A stretch of DNA of 64,000 bases, from assembly GCF_009707515.1 (NCBI RefSeq), contig NZ_WLYI01000004.1, forward strand, positions 1 through 64,000, read 5' to 3'. Positions within the stretch are counted from its first letter, which is position 1. Each line of letters starts with the position of its first letter. The DNA is from Pseudomonas karstica. Its GTDB lineage: Bacteria > Pseudomonadota > Gammaproteobacteria > Pseudomonadales > Pseudomonadaceae. The notes under the pieces were generated by a model. The model was not told the DNA's origin and did not search any database. It saw nothing but the letters and a program-made list of their open reading frames with translations. Position numbers and translations under genes: made by a program. Positions 49,982 through 58,245 of the stretch are shown piece after piece.

Positions 49982-51315
49982 CGCGCAGCGCTGACGCTAT
50001 TGGTGTGCCACAAGGTTGGAATCAAGAAGGCAATCGCCAGCAAACACGCACCGACCAGCAGGACAAAACCACCATCCCAGCCGAAATGGTCGACCGTGTA
50101 GCCCATGGCTGCACTGGCCGCTACCGAACCACCCAGATAGCCGAACAGGCCGGTAAAGCCTGCGGCGGTACCCGCGGCTTTCTTCGGTACCAATTCCAGC
50201 GCCTGCAGGCCGATCAGCATCACCGGGCCGTAGATCAGGAAGCCAATTGAGAACAGCGCGATCATGTCGACCATCGGGTTGCCCGGCGGATTGAGCCAGT
50301 ACACCAGAGTCGCAACAGTCACCAGGGCCATAAATACGATGCCGGTCAGGCCACGGTTGCCACGGAAGATCTTGTCCGACATCCAGCCGCACAGCAGCGT
50401 GCCCGGGATCCCCGCCCACTCGTAGAGGAAATAGGCCCAGGACGTTTTATCGACGTCGAAGTGCTTGGCTTCTTTCAAATAAGTCGGCGCCCAGTCCAGC
50501 ACGCCATAGCGCAGCAGATAGACAAAGACGTTGGCGAAGGCGATGTACCAGAGCATTTTGTTGCGCAGCACGTACTTGACGAAGATTTCCTTGGCGCTGA
50601 ATTCGTCCTCGTGGCTGGCGTCGTAGCCTTCCGGGTAATCATTTTTGTACTGCTCGATTGGCGGCAGGCCTACCGATTGTGGGGTATCGCGCATGGTGAT
50701 GAAGGCAAAGGCCGCCACTAGCAGAGCCACGGTGGCCGGGACGTAGAATGCCGCGTGCCAGTCGTTGAATAAGGCCATGCCCAGCAGGAACAGCGGGCCG
50801 ATCAGCCCGCCGCCGACGTTATGCGCCACGTTCCACACCGACACTACGCCGCCGCGTTCCTTCTGCGACCACCAATGCACCATGGTCCGTCCACTTGGCG
50901 GCCAGCCCATGCCCTGGGCCCAGCCGTTAATGAACAACAAAATGAACATCATGGTCACGCTGGACGTCGCCCAAGGTGCGAAACCGAAAATGAACATCAC
51001 TCCGGCGGACACCAGCAGGCCGAAGGGCAGGAAGTAGCGCGGGTTGGAGCGGTCGGACACCAGGCCCATGAGGAACTTGGACAAGCCGTAGGCAATTGCA
51101 ATCGCTGACATCGCCAGGCCCAACTGACCGCGGGTGTAACCCTCGTCAATCAGGTACGGCATGGCCAGGGAGAAGTTTTTGCGCAGCAGGTAGTAGCCAG
51201 CATAACCGAAGAATATACCCGCGAAGATCTGCCAGCGCAGTCGTCGATAGGTACTGTCTATTTTTTCCTCAGGCAGGGGCGCCTGATGTGCGGCTGGGCG
51301 GAAGAAAGCAAACAT
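49978..51315 (-). CDS. glpT: Glycerol-3-phosphate transporter
   Basis: GlpT is a major facilitator antiporter that imports glycerol-3-phosphate for exchange with phosphate. The 445-residue protein has 12 helices, a conserved [29 protein letters not shown] start, and [21 protein letters not shown] in the loop between helices 4 and 5. Arg residues near 45 and 269 match substrate-binding positions in E. coli. A GlpR-like palindrome lies in its promoter. It is the only glp gene seen here. Confidence 0.93.
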   Translation of the reverse strand: MFAFFRPAAHQAPLPEEKIDSTYRRLRWQIFAGIFFGYAGYYLLRKNFSLAMPYLIDEGYTRGQLGLAMSAIAIAYGLSKFLMGLVSDRSNPRYFLPFGLLVSAGVMFIFGFAPWATSSVTMMFILLFINGWAQGMGWPPSGRTMVHWWSQKERGGVVSVWNVAHNVGGGLIGPLFLLGMALFNDWHAAFYVPATVALLVAAFAFITMRDTPQSVGLPPIEQYKNDYPEGYDASHEDEFSAKEIFVKYVLRNKMLWYIAFANVFVYLLRYGVLDWAPTYLKEAKHFDVDKTSWAYFLYEWAGIPGTLLCGWMSDKIFRGNRGLTGIVFMALVTVATLVYWLNPPGNPMVDMIALFSIGFLIYGPVMLIGLQALELVPKKAAGTAAGFTGLFGYLGGSVAASAAMGYTVDHFGWDGGFVLLVGACLLAIAFLIPTLWHTNSVSAAR

Positions 51316-51417
51316 TCAAGAGCTCCAAATTTCTTATTTTGACTGCGGATACGAATGTTACAGTTTCGTTACCGAAAATAGCACTGCCTCTTATCCGCAG
51401 TACAGGAAATTGGAGCA

Positions 51418-51445
51418 ATTATATGTTCTTTTGCGAACATGTCGC
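51418..51445 (-). promoter_or_regulatory. glpT promoter with GlpR-type operator
   Basis: On the minus strand GCGACA (51440-51445, -35), a 16-base spacer and TATAAT (51418-51423, -10, a perfect match) lie about 105 bases upstream of glpT. The spacer contains ATGTTC-N6-GAACAT (51423-51440), a perfect six-base inverted repeat that fits the GlpR operator (WATKTTCGN4CGAACATW type). A repressor there would block polymerase. The regulator gene is not in this window. Confidence 0.65.
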
Positions 51446-51511
51446 TAATAGGTAAGTTGGAGGCGCAATGGGTGCTGAAGAGCACCTCTCCCACGCTGAT
51501 CGCATTTCAAG

Positions 51512-52489
51512 TTATCTGACCTGGACGACCACCTTGCCGACCGCCTTGCGCTGGCCCAGGTCATTGATTGCCTGTGCGGCCTTATCGAGCGGGTACAGTT
51601 GCGACACCAAGGGCTTCAACTTGCCCTCGGCATACCAACTGAACAGTTGCTGGAAGTTCGCGGCATTGTCTTGAGGTTGGCGCTGGGCGAACGAACCCCA
51701 GAACACCCCGACCACTGCAGCCCCCTTGAGCAGCGCCAGATTCACCGGCAGTTGCGCAATACGTCCGCTGGCAAAGCCTACCACCAGCAGCCGACCGTTC
51801 CAGGCGATAGCGCGGATGGCTTGGTCAAACAGGTCACCGCCTACCGGGTCGTAGATAACGTCAGCGCCGTTGCCATCGGTCAGGCGCTTGACTTCGTCCT
51901 TGAGGCTGGTGTCGCTGTAGTTGATCAGCTCATCAGCGCCAGCGGCCTTGGCGACCTCGAGCTTTTCGGCGCTGCTGGCGGCGGCAATGACACGTGCCCC
52001 CATCGCCTTGCCAATTTCTACGGCAGCCAGGCCGACACCACCGGACGCTCCCAGTACCAGCAGGGTTTCACCCGCTTGCAGGTGGCCGCGCTGTTTCAGG
52101 GCGTGCATCGAAGTGCCGTAGGTCATGCTGAAGGCTGCGGCAGTGTTGAAGTCCATACTTGGCGGGATCGGCAGTACGTTATAGCCCGGCACTGCGACCT
52201 GCTCGGCAAAGCTGCCCCAGCCCGTCAGGGCCATGACCCGATCACCGACGTTCAGATGACTGATTTTTTCTCCGATTTCGCTGATTACGCCTGCCGCTTC
52301 ACCGCCCGGCGAGAACGGAAAGGGCGGCTTGAACTGGTATTTGCCTTCGATGATCAGGGTGTCCGGAAAGTTGACTCCGGCGGCATGTACGTTCAGCAGG
52401 ATCTCGTTCTTCTTGATCGCTGGGCTCTCGACGTCTTCCAGTACCAGGGTTTCGGCGGGGCCGAAGGCTTTGCACAGCACAGCTTTCAT
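51512..52489 (-). CDS. NADPH:quinone oxidoreductase family protein
   Basis: A 325-residue zinc-free MDR protein of the QOR type. The NADPH-binding loop is LVLGASGGVGLAAVEIGKAMG and the start has AGVNFPDTLIIEGKYQFKPPFPFSPGGEAAG. It likely reduces quinones or enones by hydride transfer. The ATG at 52489 (MKAVLCKAFGPAETL) is chosen as family-like. Substrate is unknown. Confidence 0.9.
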   Translation of the reverse strand: MKAVLCKAFGPAETLVLEDVESPAIKKNEILLNVHAAGVNFPDTLIIEGKYQFKPPFPFSPGGEAAGVISEIGEKISHLNVGDRVMALTGWGSFAEQVAVPGYNVLPIPPSMDFNTAAAFSMTYGTSMHALKQRGHLQAGETLLVLGASGGVGLAAVEIGKAMGARVIAAASSAEKLEVAKAAGADELINYSDTSLKDEVKRLTDGNGADVIYDPVGGDLFDQAIRAIAWNGRLLVVGFASGRIAQLPVNLALLKGAAVVGVFWGSFAQRQPQDNAANFQQLFSWYAEGKLKPLVSQLYPLDKAAQAINDLGQRKAVGKVVVQVR

Positions 52490-52638
52490 CGGGCTATTCC
52501 TTTTGGCGTAGTGGCCGATAAGTGTAGGTGTGTGTGCCGACGGGTCAACGAGCATGGCCCGTCCTGATGAGTCGCCATAAGCCTGTGCCCAGGCTTGTCG
52601 ACGTTATGCTACCGGGCAATTGAATCGAGGAATGAACT

Positions 52639-53046
52639 GTGAAAGCGTGGATCGTGTTGATGCTGGCCCTGGCCCTGCCGATGGCTGTCCAGGCCGAAGA
52701 GGCCAAGGAAGGTGACGTGCCGAAGGTCAGCTATATCAGCTTGACCCCGCCGCTCGTCGGTAACTACGGCCTGGATGGCAGCCCGAAACTCAGGGTGTAT
52801 AAGGCTGATATCGCCTTGCGAGTGGCTGGTCCGCAAGCAGCCAAGGCGGTCAAGGACAACGAGCCGTTGATTCGTAATCAACTGGTGGCGTTGTTTGCCC
52901 AACAGACCACCGAGACCATGAACAATGTCGACGCCAAGGAAAAACTGCGCCAGGAAGCCCTGAAACAGACCCAGCAAGTGATGAGCGATGAGACCGGCAA
53001 GCCGATCGTTGATGACTTGCTGTTCAACAACCTGATCATTCAGTAG
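52639..53046 (+). CDS. FliL-like exported protein
   Basis: A 135-residue protein with a signal peptide (cleavage near VQAEE) and a FliL-like domain: VSYISLTPPLVGNYG and IRNQLVALFAQQTTETMNNVDAKEKLRQEAL. It has no flagellar genes around it. It starts at GTG 52639 after GAGGA. Family members outside flagellar operons have no established role. Its stop is inside the acyltransferase gene by 11 bases. Confidence 0.78.
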   Translation: MKAWIVLMLALALPMAVQAEEAKEGDVPKVSYISLTPPLVGNYGLDGSPKLRVYKADIALRVAGPQAAKAVKDNEPLIRNQLVALFAQQTTETMNNVDAKEKLRQEALKQTQQVMSDETGKPIVDDLLFNNLIIQ

Positions 53047-55051
53047 GGGCCTGGCGCCGCACAGGGGTGTTGCGCCAGATCGCCAGCAGGGCTTGCGTCA
53101 ACGAAGGTTCCAGAATGCGGTTGCCATGACCGCTGAGGTGGTTGGAGTCGAAATACAAGGGGGCGCCGCTATCGTCGTAGGCCGAGCAGGTTTGGCCGGG
53201 GCAAAGTAGAGGTAACGGGTCCCACACCGTAAGAGCGGGATGCTTACGTTTTAATAGGTCCAGGAGACTCATTTGTGGCGCGCGCAGGCGTTCAAGCTGC
53301 GTGCGCTCCATAGTCAGGCCAGGCGCACAAACGGGATTCATCCGGTTGAACCAGTCTGAACAGCGATTGGGCGCTGCCTTGAACAAGGGTTTAGGCGCAT
53401 CAATCAGAAGATAGACCCCGGTTGCTTCCAGTCGCGTCAGGATGGCATTGGCGGAGGTTCGGGCGGCCTGAATGTGCTCGGTACTTAACTCGGCCAGCGC
53501 CTCATTGAGCACCAATTCCTCGTCGCGCTTCCAGTCTCGGCTGGCAAGTTCTGGCATCCGTAGAGAGGCGAGAAAGACGATATCCCCAGGTTTGGCCCGG
53601 GCTTCGATATCCAGCAAGTCGACTTCCCTCGCCTCGGCACACTGGGCGGGGTCTGCGGCAATGAGACTGACAACCCCACAGCCACCTCGTTCGTATTCCA
53701 CCACCGTGATGCCCAGTTTCATCGATACGATTTTCAAAAGGGTACGGTATGCAGCGGTATGGGAGTCGCCGATAACAAAGAGCTGTCGCCCTTTCAGCCG
53801 TGGGTCCTCAATTGGGTTGATGTCCTCTCTCGGATAATGCTTGTAGGCATACCAGGTATAGGTGTCGCGCGTCTGGCTGAGTGAAAGTTGGTCGGGGTTG
53901 TTCGCGACCCACAGCGCTCCCCACCAGAGCAGGCCGACTGCCGCGAAACTGGATGCGCAAGTGACCCAGGCACGGCGTTGCAAGGCTGACCTGCCAGTAC
54001 GGACAGGTGTTTCAATCCAATGGTAGGAGGCTGCCGCGAGGGCAACAACCAGGAGAGGATAGGCCAGTTGTACGACGAGCAGCTCCAGCCCTGTTGTCCA
54101 GCGCAAGAGCACGGCTACAGGCCAATGCCAGAGGTAGAGCGAATAGGACAGCCGTCCCAGGTAGGTCACCAGGCGAGATTGGAGCAGGCGTTGCGCCAGG
54201 GAGGGTGAGCCTGGGGTTTGCAATACCACCGTCGCAATCAGCAGTAAGGTTCCGAGAACTGTTGCCAGCGCCCAGGGGAAAGGGAACTGATTGCGTTCGG
54301 CGAACAGGAAGCCGGCCAGTACCAACGTAAAGCCGATCGCCAGCATGAAGGGCCCAAGGCATGCCCAGGCAGGTGAAAAGCGTCGGTTACCAATGGCCTG
54401 GAAGAGCAAGGCGCCGGCTGCCAACTCCCAGAATCGGCCGGGGAGCAGGTAGAACGCAGAGAGCGGTTCAGTGCGTGTCAGCCATGCGCTGATGGTCAGG
54501 GAGGCCAATGCCATGACCGGGAGTGCGGCCCGGACCAAAAAACTATGTTGCCGGTAACGAAGCCAGAGAAAGTAAAGCGCTGGAAAGATGATGTAGAACT
54601 GCTCTTCGACGCCCAGCGACCACGTATGCAGGTAAGGGTTGAGTTCTGCGCTCGGAGAAAAATAAGTGTCGTTGTTCCAGGCCAGTACGAAATTACTCAG
54701 GCCAAAGAACGCTGCCAGCCCAGTGCGATTGATCAACTCGCTGAGCCAGAATTGCGGCATGAACATCGCCGAGACAACAAAGCTGACACACAGGACCGTC
54801 AGTAGCGCGGGCAGGATACGCAGCAGGCGGCGGCGATAAAAGTCCATCAGGTAAGCGCCAAATCCCAGCTTGCTCCGTGCGCTGAGGGATTGGCTGATCA
54901 CATAGCCGGATATCACGAAAAACATGTCTACGCCGGTGAAGCCCCCAGGCAGCAGGTCCAGAAAGTCGAGATGAAAGACGAGCACGCTGAGAACGGCGAT
55001 GGCACGTAAGCCATCAATTGCAGGAACGTAGGCAGAGGTTGGCTGAGGCAC
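53036..55051 (-). CDS. OafA-like acyltransferase with SGNH domain
   Basis: A 671-residue inner membrane protein. Residues 1-350 form an Acyltransferase 3 domain with ten or so helices (IDGLRAIAVLSVLVFHLDFL, GGFTGVDMFFVISGYVI, FYRRRLLRILPAL). The C-terminal part is a periplasmic SGNH hydrolase-like domain with FVIGDSHTAAY and the D-x-x-H box DSNHLSGHGNR. Such fusions acetylate O-antigen or other cell-surface sugars. In P. aeruginosa a similar gene lies next to rho, so the position differs here. Confidence 0.88.
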   Translation of the reverse strand: MPQPTSAYVPAIDGLRAIAVLSVLVFHLDFLDLLPGGFTGVDMFFVISGYVISQSLSARSKLGFGAYLMDFYRRRLLRILPALLTVLCVSFVVSAMFMPQFWLSELINRTGLAAFFGLSNFVLAWNNDTYFSPSAELNPYLHTWSLGVEEQFYIIFPALYFLWLRYRQHSFLVRAALPVMALASLTISAWLTRTEPLSAFYLLPGRFWELAAGALLFQAIGNRRFSPAWACLGPFMLAIGFTLVLAGFLFAERNQFPFPWALATVLGTLLLIATVVLQTPGSPSLAQRLLQSRLVTYLGRLSYSLYLWHWPVAVLLRWTTGLELLVVQLAYPLLVVALAAASYHWIETPVRTGRSALQRRAWVTCASSFAAVGLLWWGALWVANNPDQLSLSQTRDTYTWYAYKHYPREDINPIEDPRLKGRQLFVIGDSHTAAYRTLLKIVSMKLGITVVEYERGGCGVVSLIAADPAQCAEAREVDLLDIEARAKPGDIVFLASLRMPELASRDWKRDEELVLNEALAELSTEHIQAARTSANAILTRLEATGVYLLIDAPKPLFKAAPNRCSDWFNRMNPVCAPGLTMERTQLERLRAPQMSLLDLLKRKHPALTVWDPLPLLCPGQTCSAYDDSGAPLYFDSNHLSGHGNRILEPSLTQALLAIWRNTPVRRQAPTE

Positions 55052-55273
55052 GGGGGCCTGTCCTTTTTGGGGGTGTTGGCCGCAGAGGTCGAGGCGGTGT
55101 GCTCGAAAAAATCATTCTGCCAAGATCGGCAACCAAGCACGACTGGCCGTTCGGCCAGGTGTGTGTGTGAGGGTATTACCCAATCCTGAGGCCAGGCTTT
55201 TCCTGGGACGGGCCAGCAGTACCGGAAAAACGGCTTCCAGGCGCAAGCCTCGCGGCGGACAGGCGAACCGAAA

Positions 55274-55297
55274 CCTCTTCGCGAACAAGCTTGCCCA
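55274..55297. repeat. Single decayed REP element
   Basis: TTCGCGAACAAGCTTGCCC lies just outside the EVE gene end and resembles the REP cores seen elsewhere in the window. It has no partner copy close by. The rest of the 250-base gap (55052-55297) has no gene. Confidence 0.5.
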
Positions 55298-55747
55298 TTA
55301 ACGCAGCTCGAGTATGGCGCCCCACTGTTCAGCGGTGACTGGCATCACCGAGAGGCGGCTACCTTTTTGTACCAGGGGCCATTCGGCGAGTGCGGTCTGT
55401 TGTTTCAGATAACCCAATCCCAGCACCTTGGGAAATGTCTCGACGTGGGCAACATTGATTGCGCTCCATGGGTTTTTCTCGGGGCTGGCCTTGGCGTCGA
55501 AGTAATGGCTGTCAGGCTCCAGCGCCGTCGGATCCGGATAGGCTGCCTCGACGATTTTTCCGATCCCGGCAACCCCAGGCTCCGGGCAACTGGAGTGGTA
55601 GAAGAAGAATTCGTCGCCCACCGCCATCGCCCTCAGGAAGTTGCGTGCCTGATAATTACGCACCCCATCCCAACGTGCTTCGCCGAGCTTTTCCAGACCC
55701 ATGATGGACAGTTCATCGGGCTCGGATTTCATCAGCCAATAGGCCAT
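55298..55747 (-). CDS. EVE domain protein
   Basis: A 149-residue EVE (PUA-like) protein that may bind modified bases in nucleic acid. It has MAYWLMKSEPDELSIMGLEKL at the N terminus, WDGVRNYQARNFLRAMAVGD and FFYHSSCPEPGVAGIGKIVEAAYPD. Start 55747 is the family-like one; the upstream residues (MSCNCQATCP) are not. It appears with 6S RNA, ygfA and zapA in many gamma-proteobacteria. Confidence 0.9.
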   Translation of the reverse strand: MAYWLMKSEPDELSIMGLEKLGEARWDGVRNYQARNFLRAMAVGDEFFFYHSSCPEPGVAGIGKIVEAAYPDPTALEPDSHYFDAKASPEKNPWSAINVAHVETFPKVLGLGYLKQQTALAEWPLVQKGSRLSVMPVTAEQWGAILELR

Positions 55748-55943
55748 GTTTTGGCTCCTCAAAAAGGGGGTTGGGCAAGTTGCCTGACAATTACACGACA
55801 AACCGACAGTCGGTTGACGTCAAGGTTTGCGTGTTGGTTCACGTTAACGCAGAATGCCGGGATTTTAAGCTTGACGCAGCTACAACGGACTACTTAGGAA
55901 CGTTGCTGTCATCGTGTACGAGATGCCTGAAGGGGGGCAATCG

Positions 55944-56093
55944 ATGCAACGCAAACCGGATTTACTATGGATTTTGGTTATTTTGTTTGGTCTGGGTGTC
56001 GTGACCACCGGCTATGCGCAGAGCTTGTGGACAAACAAGACGGATGCCCCCGTTGAACTTGCACAGCAGCCGCCACAACTCTTCAAGCGTTGA
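55944..56093 (+). CDS. Small single-pass membrane protein
   Basis: A 49-codon gene not shown by longer ORF listing. It reads MQRKPDLLWILVILFGL... and ends in QPPQLFKR. One transmembrane helix (about residues 7-25) is followed by a polar tail, possibly with cleavage near the Ala of GYAQS. A strong ribosome site, AAGGGGGG, lies seven bases upstream of the ATG. It stands between the EVE gene and ygfA with no assigned function. Confidence 0.65.
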   Translation: MQRKPDLLWILVILFGLGVVTTGYAQSLWTNKTDAPVELAQQPPQLFKR

Positions 56094-56110
56094 AGCTACT
56101 TTGGTGCCGT

Positions 56111-56731
56111 CTATTCTGACGGCGCCCCCTCTGCAATATACCAATGCCTATCGGTGACCGTACCTTCAAGTGGTACATCCCAGCTTGCCTGCGCCAGGCG
56201 TTCGACTTTTTGACATTCATGGGCCAGGCCCAACAGCCTCGGCTTGCGCCAGGTTTTTCTGCGCGCCAGGTACGCCAGGCTGCGGTCATAGAAGCCGCCA
56301 CCCATCCCTAGTCGTCCACCCGTGTCATCGAACCCCACCAGCGGTAACAGCACCAGGTCCAATGCCCACAGCTTGCGTTGCCGTGTGACATTGATCCGTG
56401 GTTCAAGAATGCGAAAACGATTGGGGGTCAGCTTTTCCCCTGGGCGCACCCGCTGGAACACCATCTTGGTCCGTGGCCACGCGCTGAGTACCGGCAGGTA
56501 AGTGGCCTTGCCCCGACGCTGGGCGGCTCGCAGCAGCAGGCGCGGATCGATTTCACCGTCCGTCGGTAGATATAGAGCGATATGGTTGGCCCGGCGAAAC
56601 AGCGGGTGCTGTGCCAGTTGCCGATACAGGCCATGGGCGGCCCGGCGCTGCTCGCTGGGCGTGAGGGCTCGGCGGGCTTTGCGCAACATGCGTCGAAGTT
56701 GCGGGCGGGAAAGCGGCGCAGGCTCGGTCAT
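56111..56731 (-). CDS. 5-formyltetrahydrofolate cyclo-ligase
   Basis: A 206-residue YgfA-type enzyme that converts 5-formyltetrahydrofolate to methenyltetrahydrofolate. It has RRMLRKARRALTP, the ATP-binding loop near HIALYLPTDGEIDPR, and LVLLPLVGFDDTGGRLGMGGGFYDR in the C-terminal part. It is last in the zapA-6S RNA-ygfA cluster. A hairpin with a T-run separates it from 6S RNA. Confidence 0.93.
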   Translation of the reverse strand: MTEPAPLSRPQLRRMLRKARRALTPSEQRRAAHGLYRQLAQHPLFRRANHIALYLPTDGEIDPRLLLRAAQRRGKATYLPVLSAWPRTKMVFQRVRPGEKLTPNRFRILEPRINVTRQRKLWALDLVLLPLVGFDDTGGRLGMGGGFYDRSLAYLARRKTWRKPRLLGLAHECQKVERLAQASWDVPLEGTVTDRHWYIAEGAPSE

Positions 56732-56752
56732 GGGTGTCGGCTTTTTGCAAGT

Positions 56753-56786
56753 GATAAAACAATGCCAGTCAAGAGACTGGCATTGG
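56753..56786 (-). terminator. Terminator between 6S RNA and ygfA
   Basis: On the minus strand, a perfect ten-base stem AATGCCAGTC / GACTGGCATT with a four-base loop is followed by GTTTTATC. It would end 6S transcripts that read past the mature end. Confidence 0.75.
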
Positions 56787-56790
56787 ATAG

Positions 56791-56974
56791 GGAATCAGGC
56801 TCCCCGACAGAACCGCTGTCGACTTAGCCCTTGAACCCGAAAGTTCAAGGTGGAAGAAGCAGTAGGCTTTAAGGCTTTCCGTCTAGCGGACATGCACACC
56901 AGCCCAACGTGCAACTTCCAGGGTAGTGCGAATCGGCTCAGGGACATCGCCGACTGGCAAGCACGCCAGGGAGT
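56791..56974 (-). ncRNA. ssrS: 6S RNA
   Basis: The minus strand between zapA and ygfA has the 6S hallmarks: CCCTGAGCCGAT near the 5' side, GTCCGC...GGAAAGCCTTAA around the central bulge and CCTTGAACTTTCGGGTTCAAGG on the 3' side, a close match to the E. coli pattern. The 5' CTCCC pairs with GGGAG at the 3' end. It binds sigma70 polymerase in stationary phase. The ends are estimated from the stem and a -10 box. Confidence 0.88.
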
Positions 56975-56980
56975 GGGGCG

Positions 56981-56986
56981 AGTATA
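56981..56986 (-). promoter_or_regulatory. -10 box of the 6S RNA promoter
   Basis: TATACT lies seven bases before the predicted 5' end of 6S RNA. A clear -35 was not identified; the site partly abuts the 3' end of zapA, so 6S may also come from readthrough. Confidence 0.5.
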
Positions 56987-57005
56987 CCCCAAACAGGCGC
57001 GGCAA

Positions 57006-57323
57006 TCAGCCCTTGGGTTGCTCTGTGTCGCTGGAAAGCACCAGGTCAACGCGTTCCAGCAGGTCACGCACTTGCTCACGGGTCGACCCGCTGGCCTGCA
57101 CGTCCGGGAGTTCCTGCTTATGCAGTAAATCGTGGGTGATATTCAGGGCGGCCATCACGGCAATCCGATCAGCACCGATCACTTTGCCGCTGCTGCGGAT
57201 TTCGCGCATCTTGCCATCCAGGTAGCGCGCGGCGCTCACCAGGTTACTGCGTTCTTCCTGTGGGCAGATGATCGAATATTCTTTGTCGAGAATCTGCACG
57301 GTGACGCTATTGCTTGAACTCAT
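57006..57323 (-). CDS. zapA: Cell division protein ZapA
   Basis: ZapA binds and bundles FtsZ at the division ring. The 105-residue product has VTVQILDKEYSIICPQEERSNLVSAARYLDGKMREIR, typical of the N-terminal domain, followed by VIGADRIAVMAALNITHDLLHKQ and a C-terminal coiled coil. Four bases overlap the small coiled-coil gene upstream, so they are translated together. Confidence 0.92.
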   Translation of the reverse strand: MSSSNSVTVQILDKEYSIICPQEERSNLVSAARYLDGKMREIRSSGKVIGADRIAVMAALNITHDLLHKQELPDVQASGSTREQVRDLLERVDLVLSSDTEQPKG

Positions 57324-57529
57324 GAGTCTTGCTCCAGGGCCTTCAGGCGCGAAATCATCGATTCGACCTTACGCCGGGCGATTTCGTTTTTTTCAATGAG
57401 GTGCGCGCGTTCCTCGCGCCAGGTCTTTTCCTGAGCTAATAGGAGTCCATTTTGACTCTTTAGTTGCTCGACCCGGTTAATTAGCAATTCGAGTCTGGCC
57501 ATCAGCGCTTGCAGGTCGGTGTCTTCCAT
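57320..57529 (-). CDS. TIGR02449 coiled-coil protein (ZapB-like)
   Basis: A 69-residue, almost fully coiled-coil protein: LQALMARLELLINRVEQLKSQNGLLLAQEKTWREERAHLIEKNE. The TIGR02449 family commonly precedes zapA and resembles ZapB, so a division role is inferred. Start 57529 is chosen over an upstream codon, as MEDTDLQALMAR is the family N terminus. Confidence 0.82.
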   Translation of the reverse strand: MEDTDLQALMARLELLINRVEQLKSQNGLLLAQEKTWREERAHLIEKNEIARRKVESMISRLKALEQDS

Positions 57530-57667
57530 TGGGTTCCACTGGTTTTGTCTGATGAATGGCAACTGCTGGATAAACGATCTGACGCCCTCGATAGTCTTGG
57601 TACGTCTGCCGATGCTAGGATACAGCGCTTCATTCTAGACATTGCGCCGCCTGGCGCCTAGCTCACC

Positions 57668-58225
57668 ATGCCTATTCAGAATTCCCCGTACGACGCTTTT
57701 TCCAAACTGCTGAGTTCCAGCGGTCATCCTTGCTCGCCCGCCGAGCTTCACGGTGTGTTGCTGGGCCGCAGTTGTACCGGTGTCGGGTTTGATGCCGATA
57801 ACTGGTTGGCCGATGTGGCTGAGCTGCTGGAAACCGAGCCACTAGATAACGTTCGCAACGCTCTTATCGGTTTGCAGGAGATGGTCAAAGGCGAACTGAC
57901 TGGCGACGATGTGACCGTTGTCCTGCTACTGCCTACCGATGACGCGCCGCTCACCGAGCGCGCCGCTGCACTGGGCCAGTGGTGCCAGGGTTTCCTCCAC
58001 GGTTTTGGCGTGAACTCCGCCGGCCTGGAATTGAGCACTGACGCCAAGGAAGTGCTGCAAGACCTCGCCGCCATCTCTCAGGTGCAAGACGCCCTTGAAG
58101 AGTCCGAAGACGGCGAAAGCGACTACATGGAAGTCATGGAATACCTGCGCGTCGCGCCGCTGCTGCTGTTCACCGAGACCCGTAAATCGGTTGAGCCAGT
58201 AGCACCCAAGCCGTCGCTGCACTGA
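57668..58225 (+). CDS. YecA/UPF0149 family protein
   Basis: A 185-residue UPF0149 protein with [16 protein letters not shown] near residue 20, [22 protein letters not shown] and [11 protein letters not shown]. No C-terminal SEC-C zinc motif is present. The family often sits upstream of pepP-ubiH, as here (20 bases), and may be a chaperone; function is not known. Confidence 0.88.
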   Translation: MPIQNSPYDAFSKLLSSSGHPCSPAELHGVLLGRSCTGVGFDADNWLADVAELLETEPLDNVRNALIGLQEMVKGELTGDDVTVVLLLPTDDAPLTERAAALGQWCQGFLHGFGVNSAGLELSTDAKEVLQDLAAISQVQDALEESEDGESDYMEVMEYLRVAPLLLFTETRKSVEPVAPKPSLH

Positions 58226-58245
58226 GAAAGGATGCCCATCTGCCC

